Shown: piece by piece, positions 18,899 to 28,292 of the stretch
Layout of the letters: every line of letters starts with the position of its first letter
Position numbering within the stretch: position 1 is the first letter of the stretch
NCBI GenBank assembly: GCA_964389025.1
Contig: CAYMCQ010000019.1
Coordinates: forward strand, 1-56,983
Source: CAYMCQ01 sp964389025
GTDB taxonomy: Bacteria; Verrucomicrobiota; Verrucomicrobiia; Limisphaerales; CAYMCQ01
Reading direction: 5' to 3'
DNA: 56,983 nt
Program-made: the position numbers and the translations under genes
Notes under the pieces: generated by a model
The model's input: the letters and a program-made list of their open reading frames with translations, nothing else
What the model was told of the DNA's origin: nothing
Databases searched by the model: none

Positions 18899-20122
18899 CT
18901 ACTTGCCCATGCAGACAGCGCCGGTTTTTTCGTGCAGGCGCTCTGCCTTCAACTCGGTTGCATGTGACAACAAACGTTGCGCCGCGCGGCGGGCACCGTC
19001 GAAATCGAGGATGGAGCGCGCGCGCAACTGTAATTCCTGCGGCGATGTTTTGAGGACGGCGGAAATTTTTTCGCGCAACGATGCCGGATTGAGGCGGTCG
19101 GGACGGCAGACTTGAAGCAAGCCGAGTTTTTCAAACGCCTCCGCGCGCAGCAGTTGCTCGGCGCGCGGCGTGACGCGCGGCACGCAGACGGTCGGCACGC
19201 CAAGCGCGGCAGCTTCGGCGAGCGTGTTATAGCCGCCCATGCAAACGAGCGCGTCAAGCGAGCCAAACAACGCCGAAAGGTGCGGAACAAAATTCCGAAA
19301 CACAACGCTGTTTTCATTCGCGAGTTTTTCGAGTCGCGCCAGTTCACCATCGGGTGTCATCGGCCCCGCAACGGCGACGCCTTGCCACGGCGCGTTCGCT
19401 GCGGCGTGGATGAAATTTTCCAATGTGCGGAAACCGTCCTCGCCTCCACCGGTTGTCGCGAGCACCACGGGGCGGGTTCGGTTCTCGCGCGAAGGAAACG
19501 GCCATTCGAAGTTTTCCAGGGAGTGTGTGCTCTCGCGGCTGAAAACGTAACCGCAGAATCGGGTTCGCTCCGCGAGCGTTGGAGGAAATTCGTAGGCGGT
19601 GACAGGATTGAACACGGCGCGTTCGCCGTAGATCAAAACTTCGTCGTAAAATTCCGCGATGAGCCGCTGCATTTTGTAAGGCTGCCATTCGCGCAAGACC
19701 TGTTCCGGCGCGTCGAGGATGTCGCGCAGGCCGAGCACGGCGCGGCCGCCGGTCTTTCGGAACGCCTTGAGGCCGGCCTTGAATTCACCGCCTGCGCCGA
19801 AAGGATGTTTGTCCACAAGCACAACGTCGGGCTGAAAGGATTTCACGGCAGTGAGCAAAAATGCCGAGCGGAGTTTGCGGATTTCCTGGGTCGAAACCCG
19901 AAGCCGTCGCGAGGAATATTTTTCGTTGGCGTCCTTGCGCAGGCCGGGGAGCTTGAGGATTTCAACCTGCCGAGGCAGGCCGTAGCGGACAATTTCCTCC
20001 GCGCCGGTCGCGAGCAGAATCGTGGCGTGCGGAGCTTGTTTTGCGAGCGCGGTGGCAACTGCGAGATGTCGTCGCGTGTGACCGAGTCCGAGACCGTCGT
20101 GAGAGTAAAAAAGAAAACGCAT
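18899..20122 (-). CDS. MurG/UGT-like predicted glycosyltransferase
   Basis: GT-B protein of 407 residues with the N-terminal signature MRFLFYSHDGLGLGHTRRHL and a C-terminal donor-binding region (VVLATTGGGEDG, then CMGGYNTLAEAAALGVPTVC). This layout fits the COG4671-type predicted glycosyltransferases related to MurG. It is the first gene of the minus-strand glycan locus. A GG-N10-GC sequence ends about 10 bp before its ATG, and the shared three-half-site element lies about 100 bp further upstream, so sigma-54 control is possible. The transcript would then be nearly leaderless. Confidence 0.83.
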   Translation of the reverse strand: MRFLFYSHDGLGLGHTRRHLAVATALAKQAPHATILLATGAEEIVRYGLPRQVEILKLPGLRKDANEKYSSRRLRVSTQEIRKLRSAFLLTAVKSFQPDVVLVDKHPFGAGGEFKAGLKAFRKTGGRAVLGLRDILDAPEQVLREWQPYKMQRLIAEFYDEVLIYGERAVFNPVTAYEFPPTLAERTRFCGYVFSRESTHSLENFEWPFPSRENRTRPVVLATTGGGEDGFRTLENFIHAAANAPWQGVAVAGPMTPDGELARLEKLANENSVVFRNFVPHLSALFGSLDALVCMGGYNTLAEAAALGVPTVCVPRVTPRAEQLLRAEAFEKLGLLQVCRPDRLNPASLREKISAVLKTSPQELQLRARSILDFDGARRAAQRLLSHATELKAERLHEKTGAVCMGK

Positions 20123-20131
20123 GGCTTGTAT

Positions 20132-20150
20132 TTAGCAGCAATGATGCCCG
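20132..20150 (-). promoter_or_regulatory. Possible sigma-54 promoter, divergent
   Basis: On the minus strand, CGGGCATCATTGCTGCTAA has GG (20148-20147) and GC (20136-20135) exactly 10 bases apart and the TGCTAA end seen at the other three promoters. The base before GG is G rather than T, which weakens it. The element at 20225-20250 lies about 103 bp upstream. The predicted transcript start (about 20123) falls next to the ATG at 20122. Confidence 0.45.
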
Positions 20151-20224
20151 CGTTTTGAAAGACGCGATTTCTGCAATAATCACGCCTGAAATTTTTTGCC
20201 AGAGCGTGAAAAGCATTCCTGACA

Positions 20225-20250
20225 CGGAACAATTGTTCCACAAGCGGAAC
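20225..20250. promoter_or_regulatory. Candidate enhancer (UAS) for a sigma-54 activator, site 3
   Basis: CGGAAC (20225-20230), N4, GTTCCA (20235-20240), N4, CGGAAC (20245-20250). GGAACAATTGTTCC within it is a perfect 14-bp palindrome. It lies between divergent genes: about 120 bp from the -12 element of the plus-strand promoter and about 103 bp from that of the possible minus-strand promoter. Confidence 0.68.
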
Positions 20251-20342
20251 GATTTTTAAACCGAAAACATCCTGATGCTCGTGGTGATGCGATAAAGGCT
20301 TGCGAAACATGGAGAATTCGTCGTTGCCAAGTGTCACAGGGC

Positions 20343-20361
20343 GTGGCAAGACGGCTGCTAA
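20343..20361 (+). promoter_or_regulatory. Sigma-54 (-24/-12) promoter
   Basis: GTGGCAAGACGGCTGCTAA: GG at 20345-20346 and GC at 20357-20358, exactly 10 bases apart. The transcript start would be near 20370, five bases before the ATG at 20375. This rules out the longer open frame from 20300 as the translated start from this promoter. Confidence 0.72.
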
Positions 20362-20374
20362 ACAGTCTGCTGAA

Positions 20375-21178
<804 letters not shown>

Positions 21179-21217
21179 AAACCAAGAGCAGAATTTATAA
21201 AACCAGAATCAGAATTT

Positions 21218-21865
21218 ATGAGACCTGAGGTAAAACAGGCAGTGCTCGGCGTCGCCGCAGTGGCGGTGATAGCCGCTTCGTGCGTGTGGATTTACTCCAC
21301 GCAATTCAACGCCGCGAAATACAACGTCGCCCTGCACCATCAAGTCGGCGAAGTCCTCGCCGAGCAGACCGCGAACCTCATCGGCAAAAAAGGCCGCGTG
21401 GTCAGCATCGCGATTGAAACGAAGGAATGGCCTGAATTGAAGACGCAGATCTCGGCGTTCAAGGCGAAGCTCCGCAGTCTTGGCGAATATGAACTGCGCG
21501 AATTTGAGTTGGACACCAAGGACCAGCCAAAATACGGCGTGGGCAGCGGATTGTCCGGCCGGCGCTACGTCCGGACTGTGAAGAAAAACGAAAAAGCCGA
21601 TGTATTCGTGTCATTCATCGGCGCGCCGACGTTGACCGATGAGGAAGTCGCCGAACTTGGCGCCAAACCGAAACTCATCGCCGAGGACCGTTCGCCCTAC
21701 GACCTGCAGAGACTTTTCACGAACGACCTGCTGCACGTCGCCGTAGTGTCGCGGTTCCAATTCCCGTCGCCCGGCACGGACAAACCCAGAACTCCGCAGG
21801 AATGGTTCACTAAACGATTTCAAATCATCACCCCTTCGATGTTGTCGTCTTTGCCGCAGCCTTGA
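21218..21865 (+). CDS. Membrane-anchored protein of unknown function
   Basis: A 215-residue protein with one N-terminal transmembrane segment (about 7-26, VLGVAAVAVIAASCVWIY) and a periplasmic domain of about 185 residues, with no family I recognise. The soluble part alternates predicted strands and helices (GRVVSIAIETKEW, KADVFVSFIGAPTLTDEEV), suggesting a compact alpha/beta domain. It starts 39 bp after the pseudopilin stop, with a direct repeat of CAGAATTTAT in the gap, so it is probably cotranscribed and may act with the pseudopilin. Pro-rich C-terminus. Confidence 0.6.
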   Translation: MRPEVKQAVLGVAAVAVIAASCVWIYSTQFNAAKYNVALHHQVGEVLAEQTANLIGKKGRVVSIAIETKEWPELKTQISAFKAKLRSLGEYELREFELDTKDQPKYGVGSGLSGRRYVRTVKKNEKADVFVSFIGAPTLTDEEVAELGAKPKLIAEDRSPYDLQRLFTNDLLHVAVVSRFQFPSPGTDKPRTPQEWFTKRFQIITPSMLSSLPQP

Positions 21866-21962
21866 TTTTTTTGCGCCCGGACAGAATCGAGGAAATCGTC
21901 GCGCCGTTCGCAGGCAGATCATCTCCCTTGATGCCTTATGAAAAATTGAACGCGGATTGGCT

Positions 21963-23801
21963 TCATTGAAAGGTCGCTTTTGCCCGCTCAAGTTCTTGCT
22001 GAACGTCCTTGCCTTCGTAGAACCACAGCCGGCCACGCACGCGGACGGTTTCGCCCGGAGCACAATCGGGCAACACCGGGTCGGCGTGCAGGCACGGAAC
22101 GAGTGGATTACCCCATGCCCGCCCGCAGCGTTCCCAGGCCGTCAGAATCCAACGGTCGCCGCTGGCCGAGCGGACCGCGACCGACGGGCAGTTGAAAATT
22201 TTGTTCGTCGTAGTCTGGTCGTTGAATTCCGGCGCGCCCTTCAGGTGGTCGCAGATTTGGGTTCGCAGGCCGGGCAACGTTTGATCCGAGCCGTTCCGCA
22301 ACCACAACTCCATATCCACACCGCCAGCCTTGGGACGGATCCCGGCACCGAAAGCGACTTTGTTCGGCAACACACGCTCAAAACGCAGGCTGCCGTCGGC
22401 CTCGCGCATCCAGTCAATGTTCTCAATGACCACGTTTTGATCGTCCCAGATCGTCGGGATGTGCGTGTGCGCGAGATAGAGCAAACGGTTGTTGCTGAAG
22501 ATCGCTTCCGGCAAATCCACGACCACGTAGCTTGTTGTGTCCCACGGCAGAAACACGCTCGCCTTGGTGCCTCGCTGGAAATCAATGTTCCCATCCGTAA
22601 ATCCTCGCCGCACTTCACGCCCGCCCGGATAGGGCAGCACGCGAACCAGTCCGCCCGGTTGTTTTTGTGGAGCCGTGTCGCGATTGATATGCAACTCGCC
22701 GGCCTTGGCTTGGAGTTCCTTGGCGGTCCAACCGAACACCCGCGCGGCTTCGTCCCAACTGAACCGATGATCCACGAGCATGTTTTTCAGCCAGTAGCCC
22801 GCCTCTCGCCGTGTCGCTTCCATCTCCACCGGCAGTGCCAATTCCTCCAATAGGCGCTGCGGATGACGGAAGCTGAGGAGCGGATCGGCCGGGAGATTTT
22901 CACGGTCAATGAATGGCTCAAGGTCGCGCATGGCGATGCACCGGAAGTTGTTTTCCTTGAGATACGCCATGTATTCGCGGAATCGCTCAGGCGGCGTATG
23001 CACCCACGGATGCGCCACGTCCGGCACGCCGTGAAATTGCAGCACGACGATCTGTCCATTCGTCGCGCGGGCCGCTACCCGCTGGAAGTGCTCCAGCGTC
23101 CAGTCCGGATAAGCGTCCGCAGTCGTCGGGATGAGCAGCGGATGGTGATGCTTGGGATCGTAGGTGGCCCCAATCTCGAGCTTGCCATAAGGGACTTCCG
23201 GCTGCGCGCCGCGACGGGCGAATTGGTAGCCGAGTTCGACGAGCCGGCGCACGGCCTCCGGGCCGAATTTGTTGCCGGTGTAGCCGAAACTCATTGGGCG
23301 CGGCACCTTGGCTTTGGTTTGACGAAGCTCACGATCAACCAAAGACAGTTCTCCCGCGAGACGGGCGGCGTTCTTCGGCTGGGAAAAATCCGTGTGTGTC
23401 CAACTGTGGTTGCCGATCTCGAAACCCATCTGATGAATCTCGCCAATCTCCTCCCACGTCATGAAATTTGTCCGGTCGTCCATCCATTTGTGCGTGACGA
23501 AGAACGTTGCGCCAAAACCCAATTCTTTCAGCAGCGGCGCCACAAACGCGCGATGCGATTTGACTGCGTCGTCGAACGTGAGCACGACCAATTTGTCCGG
23601 GACTTGCTGCGTGGGCGCGGCGATGACGACCAGTTGGCAGAAGGCGAATGCCGTGATTGTGAACAGCTTCCCTGCCTCTGCAGCCGCACGTTGCAGACGC
23701 GAAAGACAGTCCGCGAGCCGGTGGCGCGAGAGCGTCTTGGAGTGCGGCAGTCCTCTGCCGCTTCGGGCTTGTCTCGGCGAAATGCTGGATGGACTTAACA
23801 T
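21963..23801 (-). CDS. Polysaccharide deacetylase (NodB-like, CE4) with C-terminal extension
   Basis: Probable exported esterase/deacetylase. The NodB homology region at about 68-300 contains VVLTFDDAV with the TFDD catalytic/metal Asp pair and HSWTH, the HXXXH metal site, followed by an FGYTGNKFG segment in the place of motif 3. About 300 further residues form a beta-rich domain without a recognised family. A hydrophobic stretch (LFTITAFAFCQLVVIAAP) looks like a signal peptide, but the start is uncertain: the open frame's first 30 residues overlap a palindromic repeat at 23744-23761, so a later non-ATG start is likely. Substrate unknown. Confidence 0.8.
   Translation of the reverse strand: MLSPSSISPRQARSGRGLPHSKTLSRHRLADCLSRLQRAAAEAGKLFTITAFAFCQLVVIAAPTQQVPDKLVVLTFDDAVKSHRAFVAPLLKELGFGATFFVTHKWMDDRTNFMTWEEIGEIHQMGFEIGNHSWTHTDFSQPKNAARLAGELSLVDRELRQTKAKVPRPMSFGYTGNKFGPEAVRRLVELGYQFARRGAQPEVPYGKLEIGATYDPKHHHPLLIPTTADAYPDWTLEHFQRVAARATNGQIVVLQFHGVPDVAHPWVHTPPERFREYMAYLKENNFRCIAMRDLEPFIDRENLPADPLLSFRHPQRLLEELALPVEMEATRREAGYWLKNMLVDHRFSWDEAARVFGWTAKELQAKAGELHINRDTAPQKQPGGLVRVLPYPGGREVRRGFTDGNIDFQRGTKASVFLPWDTTSYVVVDLPEAIFSNNRLLYLAHTHIPTIWDDQNVVIENIDWMREADGSLRFERVLPNKVAFGAGIRPKAGGVDMELWLRNGSDQTLPGLRTQICDHLKGAPEFNDQTTTNKIFNCPSVAVRSASGDRWILTAWERCGRAWGNPLVPCLHADPVLPDCAPGETVRVRGRLWFYEGKDVQQELERAKATFQ
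23744..23761. repeat. Short palindrome at 5' end of deacetylase frame
   Basis: GCGGCAG (23744-23750), TCCT loop, CTGCCGC (23755-23761). It is part of a short sequence that looks like a dispersed repeat and probably lies upstream of the true deacetylase start. Confidence 0.45.
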
Positions 23802-23929
23802 AGGCTTGGCTTGCGTTGGCCTGACGCTACTGGAACAAGCGACCTGTTGGCAAATGTGTTCAGGCGGTGCTGGCTGATCAAATTCGATTCTGGCCCTGCT
23901 CGAACCAGACCGAATGGAATTTTGCTCAA

Positions 23930-24751
23930 TTACAGGAACAGATCGGGAACAAGGCTGCTGCCCGGCGTGACGGCGTAAGGGTCAAAATTTGTGATGCCCT
24001 CCGAAGCCAGCACTTCTTCATCAATGAAAAAGTTGCCGGTGCATTCCCGGCTGGGACGGGTCAAAATCGCGTGCGCGGCATCCGCCATGATTTCAGGTTT
24101 GCGGCTGCGGCGCATGACTTCTTCGCCGCCAAGCAAATTCATGACGGCCGCGGTGGCAATGACCGTGCGCGGCCAGAGCGCGTTGACCGCGACGCCTTGC
24201 CCGCAAAATTCCTCAGCCATGCCCAGCACGCACAGGCTCATGCCGAACTTGGCCATGGTGTAGGCGGCGTGCGGAGCGAACCAGCGCGCCTGGAGATTCA
24301 GCGGTGGCGAAATGTTCAAGATGTGCGGGTTGGGCGACTTCAACAGGTGCGGCAAGCAGGCTTGCGAACAGGCAAACGTTCCGCGCGCATTTACTTGCTG
24401 CATGAGGTCAAATCGTTTCATCGGCGTCGCCAAAGTGCCGGTCAGGCTGATCGCGCTGGCATTGTTCACCAGAATATCAATCCCGCCAAACGTCGCGACG
24501 GCCTGCTCGACGGCCTGTCGGATTTGATCTTCAAAACGGATATCAACCTGGCAAGCCAGCGCCTTGCCACCCGCCGCCACCATTTCTTCCGCCGCAGTGT
24601 TAATGGTTCCGGCCAGTTTGGGATTCGGCTCGGCGGTCTTTGCGGCGACAATGATGTTTGCGCCATCTTGAGCGGCGCGCAAACCAATGGCCTTGCCGAT
24701 TCCCCGACTCGCACCGGTGATGAAGACCGTCTTTCCTTTTAGGTTGGTCAT
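23930..24751 (-). CDS. Short-chain dehydrogenase/reductase, HSDL2-like
   Basis: Cytosolic NAD(P)-dependent oxidoreductase of 273 residues with the classical fold: cofactor motif TGASRGIG (12-19), NNAS (96-99), catalytic Ser148, Tyr164 and Lys168 (YTMAK). The segment ILNISPPLNLQARWFAPHAA and the GMAEEF run resemble the hydroxysteroid dehydrogenase-like protein 2 group, which points to an acyl or lipid substrate, but this is only similarity of pattern. The ATG at 24751 directly precedes the first strand. Monocistronic as far as can be seen. Confidence 0.88.
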   Translation of the reverse strand: MTNLKGKTVFITGASRGIGKAIGLRAAQDGANIIVAAKTAEPNPKLAGTINTAAEEMVAAGGKALACQVDIRFEDQIRQAVEQAVATFGGIDILVNNASAISLTGTLATPMKRFDLMQQVNARGTFACSQACLPHLLKSPNPHILNISPPLNLQARWFAPHAAYTMAKFGMSLCVLGMAEEFCGQGVAVNALWPRTVIATAAVMNLLGGEEVMRRSRKPEIMADAAHAILTRPSRECTGNFFIDEEVLASEGITNFDPYAVTPGSSLVPDLFL

Positions 24752-24932
24752 GCTTTGTTAATTTCGCAAACGTGTCAGAGTGGGAAAATAGTTGTTGCCG
24801 CAGATGATGGCAAGCGAGCCGAGCCGGAAACTGAAATGACGGCAGATGCTTGCGGCCGATCATTCGTTCCCGCATCCCGGTCAGCACTATCCACGCTGGC
24901 ATCTTGAGCGGAATCATGTTTAGTCTGTGCCT

Positions 24933-26327
24933 ATGTTCAGATTGTTGCTTGGCGTTGCTTGCGAGCTGTTAATGGTCATCGCACACGCGACCGCCGTAGA
25001 ATCGCCAGCTTTGACCAACGCCGCTCCCGCGATTTTGCGGATTGCCACGTTCGATGTAGATGCCACACCGCCCATCGGCTCCATGATGGCCTACGATCGC
25101 GTGGCGAATCGTTGGGATCTCGGACTGCGCGCTCGCGGCATCGTGTTGCTGGGCGCGGGTGAGCCGATTGTGCTTTGCGCCATGGATTGGATCGGCATTG
25201 CCAACGAGGGGCACGATGTCTTTCGGGATGCGCTCGCTCGCGCGGCGGGCACGTCACCTCAGCGCGTGGCGATCCACACCTTGCATCAACACGACGCGCC
25301 GGATTGCGATTTTTCCGCCGAAAGAATTCTCAAGGAGGCCGGTCTTGATCCCCGGCAATACGACGGTCACTTCCAGCGGCAGGTGATTTCCAATTTAACA
25401 ACCGCCATACGTGAAGCCCTGCCACGCGCGCAACCGATCACCCATCTTGGCCTAGGCGAAGCGAAGGTTGAGAAGGTTGCTTCCAACCGGCGCATCCTCG
25501 GCCCGGACGGCAAGGTGCGTGCCGTGCGCTGGTCGGCAACGAAAGACGCGGAGGTTCGAGCCGAACCGGAAGGTGTCATTGACCCGATGGTTTCGCTGGT
25601 GAGTTTCTGGAATGGCGAGCGGCCGGTGGCAGTGTTGAGTTATTACGCCACACATCCCCAAAGTTATTACCGCACCGGCATTCCCAATCCGGACTTTCCC
25701 GGCATCGCGCGTTTCTTCCGGCAATTGGCGGTTCCGGCGGCGTTGCACGTGCACTTCAATGGTGCTGGCGGCAACATCACCGCCGGCAAATACAACGACG
25801 GCTCGCCGACGAACCGGCTGGTGCTGGCTGAGCGTCTCGCTGATGGAATGCGCCGCGCTTGGGAGAACGCGAAGCTCCAACCCATTGCCACGAGTGATGT
25901 GAGTTGGATCGTCGAGCCTGTGGCATTGCCGCCCGCGAAGCATTTGCAGATCGAAAAGCTGGAAGCCCAACTTAAATCCGGCGACAAAAACTTCATTGCG
26001 CAGGGAGAAGTTTCCAAACTGGCGTGGCTGCGGCGCTGTCGGGACGGACACAAGATTGACATCGCCTGCCTGAGCTTGGGACGCGCGCGGATTCTGCATC
26101 TCCCGGGCGAAATCTTTGTGGAGTATCAACTGGCCGCGAAAGCAGCGCGCCCCGACTTGTTCGTCGCGGTGGCGGGTTACGGTGATTATGCGCCGTGGTA
26201 TATCGGCACTGCCATCGCTTACGAACAAGGCGGCTATGAAACCGAGCCACGCTCCTCCAATGTCGCGCCGGAAGTCGAGGGCGTGCTCATGGCCGCCATG
26301 CGAAAGCTTCTGCAATTGCCACAGTAA
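24933..26327 (+). CDS. Exported neutral/alkaline ceramidase-like hydrolase
   Basis: About 464 residues with an N-terminal signal peptide (MFRLLLGVACELLMVIAHAT). The body resembles the neutral/alkaline non-lysosomal ceramidase N-terminal domain: TPPIGSMMAY near the N-terminus, an IHTLHQHDAP segment supplying probable zinc-binding His residues, and HFNGAGGNITAG later. Such proteins hydrolyse amide bonds in ceramides or act as lipases; in Planctomycetota and Verrucomicrobiota many are uncharacterised. It lacks the C-terminal Ig-like domain of true ceramidases. GTG at 24927 is an alternative start two codons upstream. Confidence 0.75.
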   Translation: MFRLLLGVACELLMVIAHATAVESPALTNAAPAILRIATFDVDATPPIGSMMAYDRVANRWDLGLRARGIVLLGAGEPIVLCAMDWIGIANEGHDVFRDALARAAGTSPQRVAIHTLHQHDAPDCDFSAERILKEAGLDPRQYDGHFQRQVISNLTTAIREALPRAQPITHLGLGEAKVEKVASNRRILGPDGKVRAVRWSATKDAEVRAEPEGVIDPMVSLVSFWNGERPVAVLSYYATHPQSYYRTGIPNPDFPGIARFFRQLAVPAALHVHFNGAGGNITAGKYNDGSPTNRLVLAERLADGMRRAWENAKLQPIATSDVSWIVEPVALPPAKHLQIEKLEAQLKSGDKNFIAQGEVSKLAWLRRCRDGHKIDIACLSLGRARILHLPGEIFVEYQLAAKAARPDLFVAVAGYGDYAPWYIGTAIAYEQGGYETEPRSSNVAPEVEGVLMAAMRKLLQLPQ

Positions 26328-26402
26328 ACGCGGGTGACTGATGTAATGAGGGGTTTTGAAAACAAGTGAGCCGGGAGCGCAGACGGAACCATCCCGTCCG
26401 GT

Positions 26403-27110
26403 TCAACCGCCGTGCGCTTCAACCCAACGCACTGCCTGCCGCACCAATTCCATTGCGTCTTTGATTTGAAGTTTCTCCTTGATGTTTGCGCGGTGGGCTT
26501 CGACGGTTTTCACGCTTAGGTGAAGTTGTTCGGCGATGTCGCGCGTGCCCTTGCCCTCGCCGATAAGTTGAAAAATTTCAAACTCGCGGTCGGTCAATTT
26601 TCCCATCGGCGACCGCGCGGTTTGAGAATGGCCGGTAAAAGTCTCCAGGATTCGCGCAGACATTTTTTCGCTGACGTAAATTTTTCCGCTCAAAACCTGA
26701 CGGATGGCCTGCACGATTTTTTTGCCGCCTTCCTGTTTCATGATGTAGCCGCGTCCGCCCGCGCGCAGCACGCGCTCGGCATGGAGTGATTCGTCGTGCA
26801 TGGAAATGACCAGCACCGGCAGCTTCGGATGCAACGCGAGCAAATCTTTGATGAGTTCTAGGCCGCTCTTGTCCGGCAATGAAATGTCCGCGAGCAAAAG
26901 GTCGGGCTTCAATTTCCCAACGAGGTCAAGCGCCTCGCGTGAAGTTCCGGCTTCACCGCAAACGGCGAGGTCCGGCTCGTGCGCGATGAGTTGCGCCAGT
27001 CCCTCGCGCATCATCGGATGATCGTCCACGATGAAAATTTGTTTTTTGTTTCCGGCGGGATTTTGTTTCGCGGCCTGCCGCGCCGAAGCTTCTGAGCGTA
27101 GGCGGGTCAT
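26403..27110 (-). CDS. NarL/FixJ-family response regulator
   Basis: A 235-residue regulator: receiver domain (about 23-140, acidic pocket Asp29-Asp30, phospho-acceptor Asp75 in LLADISLPD) and a LuxR-type helix-turn-helix (about 168-225, LTDREFEIFQLIGEGKGTRD, then VKTVEAHRANI). Its ATG overlaps the stop of the histidine kinase gene by 4 bp (ATGA), so it is the cognate partner. Targets are unknown; the nearest genes (PocR-AraC regulator, ldhA) are candidates. Confidence 0.92.
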   Translation of the reverse strand: MTRLRSEASARQAAKQNPAGNKKQIFIVDDHPMMREGLAQLIAHEPDLAVCGEAGTSREALDLVGKLKPDLLLADISLPDKSGLELIKDLLALHPKLPVLVISMHDESLHAERVLRAGGRGYIMKQEGGKKIVQAIRQVLSGKIYVSEKMSARILETFTGHSQTARSPMGKLTDREFEIFQLIGEGKGTRDIAEQLHLSVKTVEAHRANIKEKLQIKDAMELVRQAVRWVEAHGG

Positions 27111-28234
27111 AAGTCACCTTTGAATGCGCAGGAAACAATCGTGCCTTTTTCGGTCGCGGCGCGAATGTCGAGGGCTGCGCCAATCATTCCGGCGCGATAC
27201 TTCATGATTTGCAAACCCATCCCTGCGCTGTTCGATGATTTTTTTGGGAAACCGATTCCATCGTCGCTCACATTCAAACACGCTTCGTTCCCTTTTTTTC
27301 GGAGCGTGATCACGATGGTCCTGGCCTGGCCGTGACGAATGGCGTTGTTGATGGCTTCCTGCGCGATGCGATACAAGTGAGTGGCGGCGGAATTGTCGCG
27401 AACAAGGACTTTGTTGTCGCACTGGAAGCGGCACTCGATGTTGAAGAGTTTTGTGACGGCGGCGGACAATTCCTGCAATGCCGACATCAGGCCGTTGGCT
27501 TCGAGGCTCACGGGCGAAAGCCCGCGCGCGAGCATTCTGGTTTGCGAAATGGCGTCGCGAACGTGCTCGGCGATTCGCGCGGCCTGGGCGCTTTCTGCTT
27601 TGGATTTTTTGGCGAGATTTTTCGTGAGCACCTCGCTCATCAACTCAATCCCGGCCAGGTGCTGGCACAAACCGTCGTGCAAACCCTGGCCGATGCGGCG
27701 CTGCTCGACGTCGCTGATGTCGAGAATTTCTTTTTCAAGCCGCTTGCGCTCGGTGATGTCACGCACAAAGCCGGTGAAAAGCCTTTTGCTCTCCAATTTC
27801 ACTTCGCTCACCGCCAACTCCATCGGGAACGTCGTGCCGTCCTTTCGTCTGCCCACGACTTCGCGGCCAATGCCGATAATTTTTGCATGGCCGGTGCGCA
27901 CGTAGTTGGAAATATAGCCGTCGTGCTCGTGACGATACGGCGCGGGCATGAGCACGCTCACATTTTTGCCGACGACTTCGGACGCCTTGTAGCCAAAAAT
28001 TTCTTCCGCGGCTGAATTGAAAGATTCGATGACGCCGCGCTCGTCAATCGTGATGATGCCCTCAACGGCGGTTTCGAGAATGGCGCGCAGCCGCTCGGCG
28101 CTCTCCCGCAAAGCTGCTTGCGAACGCCGGCGTTCGATGTGGATGGCTTGTTGCAAATCAGTGTCGCCGTTTTTTTCCAGCGCCTTCAATCGCTTGATCA
28201 ACCGCTCGTTGCTCCATGCCGAATAATCCGTCAT
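27107..28234 (-). CDS. FixL-like PAS sensor histidine kinase
   Basis: A soluble 375-residue kinase with no membrane segment. N-terminal coiled region (1-45), PAS domain (about 46-165), HisKA_3 dimerisation domain with phospho-acceptor His186 in QGLHDGLCQHL, and an HATPase domain (about 270-372, NNAIRHGQA, DDGIGFP). The PAS domain aligns closely with the haem PAS of rhizobial FixL: EHDGYIS puts His104 at the proximal haem ligand and IIGIGREVVG puts Arg124 at the oxygen-responsive FG-loop Arg (R220 of B. japonicum FixL), while the second FixL Arg (R206) is Asn110 here. Haem binding is therefore plausible but not shown. Expressed with the NarL-type regulator. Confidence 0.88.
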   Translation of the reverse strand: MTDYSAWSNERLIKRLKALEKNGDTDLQQAIHIERRRSQAALRESAERLRAILETAVEGIITIDERGVIESFNSAAEEIFGYKASEVVGKNVSVLMPAPYRHEHDGYISNYVRTGHAKIIGIGREVVGRRKDGTTFPMELAVSEVKLESKRLFTGFVRDITERKRLEKEILDISDVEQRRIGQGLHDGLCQHLAGIELMSEVLTKNLAKKSKAESAQAARIAEHVRDAISQTRMLARGLSPVSLEANGLMSALQELSAAVTKLFNIECRFQCDNKVLVRDNSAATHLYRIAQEAINNAIRHGQARTIVITLRKKGNEACLNVSDDGIGFPKKSSNSAGMGLQIMKYRAGMIGAALDIRAATEKGTIVSCAFKGDL

Positions 28235-28241
28235 CGGACGG

Positions 28242-28270
28242 ATTGTAGCCGTGAACCGGCCAATTGCAAA
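28242..28270 (-). promoter_or_regulatory. Sigma-70-type promoter of the two-component operon
   Basis: On the minus strand, TTTGCA (28270-28265), 17 bases, then TACAAT (28247-28242). The transcript would start at about 28235, directly at the ATG (28234), implying a leaderless message. A GG-N10-GC match overlaps the same stretch but lacks the enhancer and the TGCTAA end seen elsewhere, so sigma-70 is preferred. Confidence 0.5.
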
Positions 28271-28292
28271 GAGTCAGCGCAAGCGGTTAAAT

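Noticed and set aside
27107..28292. Sigma-54 promoter for the FixL-like operon
   Set aside because: GG-N10-GC occurs by overlap at 28241-28260, but there is no enhancer element and no TGCTAA end, and a good sigma-70 pair with 17-bp spacing covers the same bases.
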